From PRO6 sp035565775 (GTDB lineage: Bacteria; Pseudomonadota; Alphaproteobacteria; Rhizobiales; Xanthobacteraceae), in NCBI GenBank assembly GCA_035565775.1, contig DATMRW010000001.1, positions 1-9,885 of the forward strand: DNA of 9,885 nt. The letters run 5' to 3'. Positions 5,767-9,885 of the stretch are shown in pieces. The number at the start of each line of letters is the position of its first letter. The stretch's first letter is position 1. The notes beneath the pieces were generated by a model. That model was not told the DNA's origin, did no database searches, and saw nothing but the letters and a program-made list of their open reading frames with translations. Position numbers and translations under genes: made by a program.

Positions 5767-6657
5767 TTATGCCGCCAGTCTGGTCATCAGATCATGGGGG
5801 GCATGCCCCCCATGATCTGAAGCATCGATCCGTCCATAGTCCTCTGCCGGGGTTTGCCCCGCTAGACCCGAGTGCGGTCGCTGCGTGTTGTAGTAGGTGA
5901 TCCAACGAGCAAGGCCAGTGCGCAGCTCCGAACCGGTCTCGAAGGCGTGGAGATAAACGCATTCATATTTGAGAGATCGCCACAGCCGCTCGATGAACAC
6001 GTTGTCCATCCAGCGGCCTCGGCCGTCCATGCTGATCCGCACCTCGGCATCCCGCAGCACGCTGGTGAAGGCTAGCGAAGTGAACTGACTACCCTGATCC
6101 GTATTGAAGATCTCGGGACGACCGAAGCGCGCCAGCGCTTCCTCCAAAGCCGCCACGCAGAAGCCCGCATCCATCGTGTTCGACAGGCGCCAGGCCAAGA
6201 CCTTGCGGGTCGCCCAGTCCATCACCGCGACCAGGTACAGGAACCCTCGGCGCATCGGGATGTAGGTCACATCCGCACACCACACATGGTTCGGCCGCAC
6301 TATCTCCAGCTTGCGCAGCAGATACGGATAAATCCGATGCTGCGGATGCGGATCACTCGTGCGCGGTCGCTGGTAGATCGGCGACAGGCCCATCTTGCCC
6401 ATCAGCCGCCGCACACGTCGTCGGCCAACATCATAGCCGCCTCGGCGCAGGTGCCGGACCATCTGTCGGCTGCCATACCACGGCATGTCGAGGAACGCCG
6501 CGTCGATCACCCGCATCAGCGCCAGCGTCTCCTCACTCTCCGGCACCGGTGCATAGTAGTAGGACGACCGGCTGATCGAGAGCAGCCGGCATTGCGCCGC
6601 GATAGACAGGCGTTGGTGAGCAGGTTCGATCATCGCCCGCCTCCGTGCCACGCTCAT
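5767..6657 (-). CDS. IS3-family transposase OrfB (DDE integrase domain)
   Basis: 296 aa. It supplies the catalytic part of the transposase, which cuts and joins the IS ends. Seen: an N-terminal HTH_21-like region (about 40-95, with YGSRQMVRHLRRGGYDVGRRRVRRLM) and an rve integrase core with D129 (CADVTYI), D187 (NTDQGSQFTS) and E223 (ERLWRSLKYE), a complete DDE triad with the 35-residue D-E spacing of IS3. The tail YYNTQRPHSGL...TPAE is typical. ATG 6657 overlaps the orfA stop (ATGA), but the native product is probably the OrfAB fusion made by -1 frameshifting. The C-terminal 20 or so codons contain a 34-bp palindrome. Confidence 0.96.
   Translation of the reverse strand: MSVARRRAMIEPAHQRLSIAAQCRLLSISRSSYYYAPVPESEETLALMRVIDAAFLDMPWYGSRQMVRHLRRGGYDVGRRRVRRLMGKMGLSPIYQRPRTSDPHPQHRIYPYLLRKLEIVRPNHVWCADVTYIPMRRGFLYLVAVMDWATRKVLAWRLSNTMDAGFCVAALEEALARFGRPEIFNTDQGSQFTSLAFTSVLRDAEVRISMDGRGRWMDNVFIERLWRSLKYECVYLHAFETGSELRTGLARWITYYNTQRPHSGLAGQTPAEDYGRIDASDHGGHAPHDLMTRLAA
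5787..5820. repeat. 34-bp perfect palindrome inside orfB
   Basis: The two 17-bp halves (5787-5803 and 5804-5820) are exact complements with no loop, centred on GCATGC and flanked by six G's and six C's. It lies at the 3' end of the transposase reading frame, about 80 bp from the left IS end. RNA would form a very stable hairpin, but no U-tract follows. Confidence 0.9.
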
Positions 6658-6681
6658 CGACCGGAGGCTCTGGCTAAAAAA
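6639..6681 (-). promoter_or_regulatory. Programmed -1 frameshift signal of the IS3 element
   Basis: On the minus strand, the heptamer T TTT TTA (plus 6675-6681) is in the orfA frame as GAT TTT TTA. Slipping back one base joins the orfB frame as AGC CAG AGC... and reads through its ATG. Six nt downstream, GCCTCCG (6662-6668) can pair with CGGAGGC (6639-6645) around a 16-nt loop, a typical stimulator position. Fusion by this route is the known expression mode of IS3-family transposases. Confidence 0.7.
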
Positions 6682-6938
6682 TCGCGCTCCACGACCAACT
6701 GACCGATCTTCGCGTGAAGCTTCTCGACTTCGGCCTCGCTGGCCGCCCGGGCCGCATCACTTGCCCCCGAGAACGTGCCTGCCATCCCTTCGACCGCCTG
6801 CCGCTTCCACGCCGCGATCATCGTATGGTGGATGCCATGCTTCGCTGCCAGCTCCGCCAGCGTCAGGTCACCCCGGATCGCTTCCAGCGCCACCTTTGCC
6901 TTGAACTCCGCGCTGTAGCGCTTCCTCGTCTTCTTCAT
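6654..6938 (-). CDS. IS3-family transposase OrfA (HTH protein)
   Basis: 94 aa, the usual OrfA size. Seen: the typical start MKKTRKRYSAEFKAKVALEAIRG followed by a helix-turn-helix (LTLAELAAKHGIHHTMIAAWKRQ, about 25-48) that binds the IS ends. A leucine/heptad-rich segment near 70-90 (AEVEKLHAKIGQLVVERDFL) serves multimerisation. ATG 6938 is just inside the right inverted repeat. The stop TGA overlaps the ATG of orfB. OrfA alone usually acts as a repressor or regulator of transposition in this family. Confidence 0.95.
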   Translation of the reverse strand: MKKTRKRYSAEFKAKVALEAIRGDLTLAELAAKHGIHHTMIAAWKRQAVEGMAGTFSGASDAARAASEAEVEKLHAKIGQLVVERDFLARASGR

Positions 6939-6958
6939 TTCCCGTCCATTCCTCAGGT

Positions 6959-7002
6959 CGGGATTAGCTTAGCACCCTGTCCAAATTTCCGGGACCACCT
7001 CA
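6959..7002. repeat. IS3 right inverted repeat
   Basis: It contains CGGGATTAGCTTA (6959-6971), CCTGTCCAA (6976-6984) and CGGGACCACCTCA (6990-7002), complementary to the three blocks of the left end. The promoter of orfA would be expected here or just inside. Confidence 0.88.
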
Positions 7003-7060
7003 CGACCGTCCGGCGGGCAGCGGCTATCGAAGCCTTACTGGCGTGAGGCTCAAAAGCTAA
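7003..7060 (+). pseudogene. Detached 3' end of the WGxxGxxG gene plus right target duplication
   Basis: CGAC (7003-7006) is the right target-site copy. From 7007 the pre-insertion reading frame continues for 17 codons (beginning RPAGSGYR, ending VRLKS) to TAA at 7058-7060. It is now cut off from its start by the IS. Its end overlaps the convergent histidine-kinase stop (7057-7059) by 3 bp. That this tail was coding is inferred from the reconstruction. Confidence 0.6.
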
Positions 7061-8100
7061 GGCACGGTTGCTGCGGCAGTCTCGCGGTGAACGATCGAAA
7101 CGAGGCAGCCCGGTTCGGCATCGATCACCTCGACGGTAGCCCCGAGCTGAGCTGCAAGCGCATTGACGATGCCGGTTCCCAGGCCGGATTTCCCGCTTTC
7201 GTGACCGCCGTCGATACCCACGCCGTCATCGGCGACGGTGAGTGTCCAGGCATCGCCGTTCGAGTGAAATCCGATCTTGATCCTGCCCTTGGCTTCTGAA
7301 GGATAGGCATGCTTGAGGGAGTTGATCACCAGTTCTGTGACGATCAGCCCCATGCTGACCGACCGGTCGGCAGTGGTGACGCTGTCGTCCGCCTCGACAC
7401 TCAAAGACAGTAGTTCGGGATCGGGGATCATCGAAGCCCCGATGCTCGCACATAGATCGGTAAAATATGAGCGGAGCGCAACGTCGCCAGTGGCGCTGGA
7501 AGCGAGTTGGCGTTGCAAGGTGGCGACCGACATCACCCGGTGATGGGCCTCGCGCAGGTGAGTTCGGGTTTCTTCGGATTGGGCAATACGCACGCGCTGC
7601 ATCAGGACGCTGGCGATGATCTGCAGGCTGTTCGCGACGCGGTGATTCAGTTCCTGGAGCAGCACCTGCTTTTCCTGCACCAGTGCGTCGTGAGCGCGGC
7701 GCGCCTGAAGCGCTTCGGTGACGTCGGTCACGGCAATCGCCAGGCGCGGGGCCTCGTCTTCTTCGTGATCGAGCACATGGGCATGGATGACGAGATGGCG
7801 CGTCGGACTACCGGCGCGCTTCAGGTCCATCTCGTAAGCGTCGATAGCAGCGTTCCCTGCGGCCGTTGCCGTCAGCAACGATCTCAACTGAGGGATGTCC
7901 CACTCACCCTCACCGAGCTCGAACAGCTCCCTGCCCACAACGCTATTACAATCGACTGAAAAGCTGCGGCAGAACGAGCCGCTGGCCGCTTTCACCACGA
8001 GTTGCTCGTTCAGCAGGACAAGCGGGGTGCTGGACGAGACGACCAGGGCCAATCCAAGACTGCTCGCCGATTGATGTCTCACAGGTTTGAAAGGTTCCAT
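7057..8100 (-). CDS. PAS/HisKA_2 sensor histidine kinase
   Basis: 347 aa from ATG 8100, which has GAAGG about 6 nt upstream; a longer open frame to 8307 would run through a structured non-coding stretch. Seen: an N-terminal PAS-like sensor domain (about 18-130, with VTDVTEALQARR at its end). A HisKA_2 dimerisation box LLQELNHRVANSLQII follows, with phospho-acceptor H153. The HATPase then shows an N-box ELVINSLKHAYP (N260), G1 DDGVGI (291-296) and G2 GLGTG (307-311). There are no membrane spans or signal peptide, so it is soluble. This kinase class feeds light, redox or general stress responses (PhyR/EcfG type) in alphaproteobacteria. It is an orphan here: no receiver or regulator is adjacent. 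Its ligand and partner cannot be told from the sequence. Confidence 0.93.
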   Translation of the reverse strand: MEPFKPVRHQSASSLGLALVVSSSTPLVLLNEQLVVKAASGSFCRSFSVDCNSVVGRELFELGEGEWDIPQLRSLLTATAAGNAAIDAYEMDLKRAGSPTRHLVIHAHVLDHEEDEAPRLAIAVTDVTEALQARRAHDALVQEKQVLLQELNHRVANSLQIIASVLMQRVRIAQSEETRTHLREAHHRVMSVATLQRQLASSATGDVALRSYFTDLCASIGASMIPDPELLSLSVEADDSVTTADRSVSMGLIVTELVINSLKHAYPSEAKGRIKIGFHSNGDAWTLTVADDGVGIDGGHESGKSGLGTGIVNALAAQLGATVEVIDAEPGCLVSIVHRETAAATVP

Positions 8101-8517
8101 AGCCGACCTTCGGATGCTGGGGACCGCGGCACGAAGTCTTGCCCAGCGCTCGCCGCTCAATTTCTCAAGAACACGGCAGAATGACACGCCTACCACAGAT
8201 TGAGCGGGAGCGCGCACTTTAAGTAGGGCCCCGATCTGCGGCTGGGCGCGTGGAAAGGCTCTCTGCGTCGGCTTTCCACCCGTCCCAGCCGTTGAAGGAT
8301 AGAGCAAAGCTTTTCTGAGAAGCGGACCGTCACCATTTCGCCGCTACCTCTTATCTGCGGACGGTCAGCTACCGTGAAGGGTTCCGGGCGCCGGAGGCGT
8401 ACGGAAGTCCCCGAAGCACGAACCGCGGGCCGCACGCGATGAGCTATGGGATTTTCGGGTTTCGGCTGGTCCGGGGGCGAGTAGCCAAGGCACCAGGTTG
8501 GACCGTGGCTGCCGGGA
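8101..8517. other. Intergenic region with strong nested hairpin
   Basis: No gene is supported in this 417-bp stretch. It should contain the histidine-kinase promoter (minus strand), which I cannot place. The open frame at 8190-8435 (-) lacks family features. Seen: the nested hairpin at 8239-8291 (separate entry), GACCGTC (8325-8331) complementary to GACGGTC (8360-8366), and ACGGT (8361-8365) complementary to ACCGT (8371-8375). The boundary of the IS91-type remnant must lie near its right side but is not recognisable. Confidence 0.5.
8239..8291. repeat. Nested inverted repeat (two 8-bp stems)
   Basis: CGGCTGGG (8239-8246) pairs with CCCAGCCG (8284-8291), and inside it GTGGAAAG (8250-8257) pairs with CTTTCCAC (8272-8279). 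The stems are separated by a small CGC/CCGT internal loop and closed by a 14-nt loop. There is no T-run on either side. It lies 139 bp or more upstream of the histidine-kinase start. It could be a structured leader, a protein-binding site or a terminal structure of the mobile remnant. Confidence 0.6.
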
Positions 8518-8958
8518 TTATGGCTGGCGAGCGAGGTAGATCCGGACTGCGATCGCTGCCTGATCTGGTCGTCGGGGCGACTGCTGGCGGTGATCGCACA
8601 GGTGGTGACATCGCCGGAAGCGCAGTGGCTGCGTGGCGTGCTGGAGGCGATCCATGCCGGATCGTGGCGTGATCTTCCGGTTTGGCGATGGTGCAGGCGG
8701 CGGCGCGCGGGGGTGCTGCCAGCGGGCGAAGGCCTTGATCACGACCATCTGCCCACCGCAGCAAGGGCACGGCGGTCGCGTGTCAGGCGGCTCTTCGGGC
8801 GCGGTGTCTTCGGGCGGCGGTGCGACCGCCAGCAGCCTGCGGGCAAGCGCCAGGCTCTCCTTGCGGGTTCCGCCGGCGAGCAGGCCATAGTGGCGGATGC
8901 GGTGGAAGCCCGTCGGCAGCACGTGCAGCAGGAAGCGGCGGATGAACTCGTCGGCGGT
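8518..8958 (-). pseudogene. C-terminal fragment of IS91-family transposase
   Basis: About 146 codons remain, in the frame that gives ADEFIRRFLLHVLP then GFHRIRHYGLLAGG. This is the highly conserved C-terminal block of IS91-type (Y2 rolling-circle) transposases, followed by a CPCCGG cysteine motif and QMVVIKAF. Full-length members are around 400 aa, so the N-terminal zinc-binding region and the catalytic tyrosines are missing. There is no start codon; the sequence is fused out of frame behind the integrase. The last 50 or so residues are Pro/Arg-rich and may run past the original stop. The protein is not functional. Confidence 0.82.
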
Positions 8959-9781
8959 AGAAGGCGGTGTTCTCCAGCTTGGCGTGGCCGAGGAGCGCCT
9001 GGATGATGCGGATGTCAGTGCCGTCCTCGAGCAGGTGCGTGGCGAAGCTGTGGCGCAAGGTATGCGGGCTGACGCGCTTGACGATCCCGGCCGCCTGCGC
9101 CGCTTCGGCCACGACGCGGTGGAGCTGCTTGGTCGAGATCGGCTTGAGATGATGCTGGCCGGGGAACAGCCAGCCATCGCGGTGCATCACGCCTTGTTCG
9201 CGGCCCAGCTTCCACCATTGGCGCAGCAGTACGAGCAGGTCGGCCGGCAGCATGGCGTTGCGGTACTGTCCGCCCTTGCCGCGCTCGACCCGCAGCAGCA
9301 TGCGCTCGCTGTCCACGTCGCGCACCTTGAGCATCGACACCTCGCCCACCCGCAGCCCCGCGCCATAGGCAACCGACAGGGCAGCCTGGTGCTTCAGACA
9401 GGTGGTGGCCCCCAGCAGCCGGGCCACTTCGTCACGGCTCAGCACCACCGGCAGCTTGCGGATCTGCTTCATGCGCACCAGCCGGCGGGCGAGGTCCGGC
9501 CGATCGAGCGTATGGGTGAAGAAGAAGCGCAGCGCTGCGACGATGCTGTTCATGGTCGGCACCGGCATGCCGCCCTCGCGCTGCTCGATCTGGAAGCGGC
9601 GCAGATCCTCGGCGGTGGCCGTATCGGGAGGGCGCCCAAGGAAGGTGGCGAAGCGCCCGACATCGCGGACATAGTTCCGCTGTGTCTCGCGGCTGAAGTG
9701 CCGCATGTTCATGTCGTCGATCAAGCGCTGACGCAGCGGGCTTACAGGCTCAGCGGGGACAACAGGTACAAGCTCGTTCAT
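8950..9781 (-). pseudogene. Tyrosine recombinase (integrase), 3' end lost by deletion
   Basis: The real integrase part is about 277 codons from ATG 9781, with AAGGAG 7 nt upstream. Seen: an N-terminal SAM-like core-binding domain (about 13-100, with MRHFSRETQRNYVRDVGRF). The catalytic domain has R144 (GAGLRVGE), K169 (RGKGG), H240-R243 (HTLRHSFATH), H266 (LLGHAKLENT) and the nucleophile Y275 in AFY. Immediately after Tyr the sequence leaves the family and reads out of frame through the IS91 transposase remnant to a stop at 8783. This recombinase type is commonly encoded just upstream of an IS91-family transposase, so a single internal deletion explains the fusion. All catalytic residues survive, but the C-terminal helix that exchanges between protomers is lost, so activity is doubtful. 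Confidence 0.85.
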
Positions 9782-9885
9782 CGGTCGACTCCTTGGTTGA
9801 AGGAGCCGAGATGTTCTGCCCGCGTTCGGCCTTGCTCAATCCAGGCGCTGCGCCCGCTGTTCTATCTCAACCGCACCGCAAGCAC
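9782..9885 (-). promoter_or_regulatory. Integrase leader with ribosome-binding-site hairpin
   Basis: On the minus strand CTCCTT (plus 9800-9805) and the ribosome binding site AAGGAG (plus 9789-9794) are perfectly complementary, with a 5-nt loop CAACC between them. The hairpin would hide the binding site 7 nt before the ATG and limit translation. No promoter boxes could be assigned before the window edge. Confidence 0.4.

Larger units (their letters stand above)
5707..7002 (-). mobile_element. Intact IS3-family insertion sequence (1296 bp)
   Basis: The boundaries come from terminal inverted repeats: TGAGGTGGTCCCG at 5707-5719 is the exact complement of 6990-7002. TTGGACAGG at 5725-5733 matches 6976-6984, and TAAGCTAATCCCG at 5747-5759 matches 6959-6971. 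The element begins with TG, ends with CA, and is bounded by a CGAC duplication. It carries orfA and orfB in the standard overlapping arrangement, both apparently complete, so it is probably still mobile and recently inserted. Transcription runs leftward, toward the gene it interrupts. Confidence 0.95.

Noticed and set aside
8101..8307. N-terminal extension of the histidine kinase
   Set aside because: Extra residues show no domain, cross the region of the nested hairpin, and a ribosome binding site precedes the ATG at 8100.
8590..9006. 138-aa plus-strand frame over the IS91 remnant
   Set aside because: Shadow of the transposase and integrase fragments, whose conserved motifs are on the minus strand.

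Overview
The window is about 9.9 kb of GC-rich DNA whose genes look alphaproteobacterial, most likely Sphingomonadaceae. This assignment is an inference from gene content: a lasso-peptide-type cyclase, a PAS/HisKA_2 histidine kinase, a WGxxGxxG-anchor protein, and an integrase paired with an IS91-type transposase. No rRNA, tRNA or CRISPR array was seen.

Layout. (1) 1-1629 (+): the 3' part of an asparagine-synthetase-like lasso peptide cyclase; the rest of its cluster lies upstream of the window. (2) 1751-2142 (+): a promoter/leader, a 65-aa protein of unknown function ('NEGG-box' protein, copy 1), and a 30-aa single-membrane-span peptide that overlaps its stop codon. (3) 2135-3454 (-): a complete Na+/H+ antiporter NhaA, converging on the small peptide. 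(4) 3778-5265 (+): a second, diverged copy of the promoter/leader and NEGG-box gene (143 aa, TTG start), followed 41 bp later by a transglutaminase-like cysteine protease. (5) 5281-5709 (+): a strongly self-complementary leader and a secreted protein with a WGxxGxxG C-terminal anchor. An IS3-family element cuts this gene at its last codons, and the first three bases of the IS supply the present stop codon. (6) 5707-7002: the IS3 element, intact, with long imperfect inverted repeats, a 4-bp CGAC target duplication, orfA/orfB with a plausible -1 frameshift signal, and a 34-bp perfect palindrome in orfB. (7) 7057-8100 (-): an orphan PAS-HisKA_2 histidine kinase. (8) 8101-8517: a non-coding stretch with a nested hairpin. 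(9) 8518-9781 (-): a deletion scar joining a tyrosine recombinase, cut just after its catalytic Tyr, to the C-terminal third of an IS91-family transposase.

Most notable is the pair of NEGG-box genes on either side of nhaA. The two proteins share two sequence boxes at the same 25-residue spacing. Their upstream DNA shares a CTTGTATT box and a CTGAGAG/AGCTCCCGCT leader at nearly identical distances, and the second leader-to-start distance (39 nt) matches exactly. This fixes the unusual TTG start of copy 2 and indicates a duplicated expression-plus-coding module. The promoters resemble alphaproteobacterial heat-shock (RpoH) sites, and the leaders can pair over the ribosome binding site. With the antiporter, transglutaminase, anchored surface protein and sensor kinase nearby, the segment could be an envelope/ion-stress module, but that functional link is inference. 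Mobile elements have damaged its right side.
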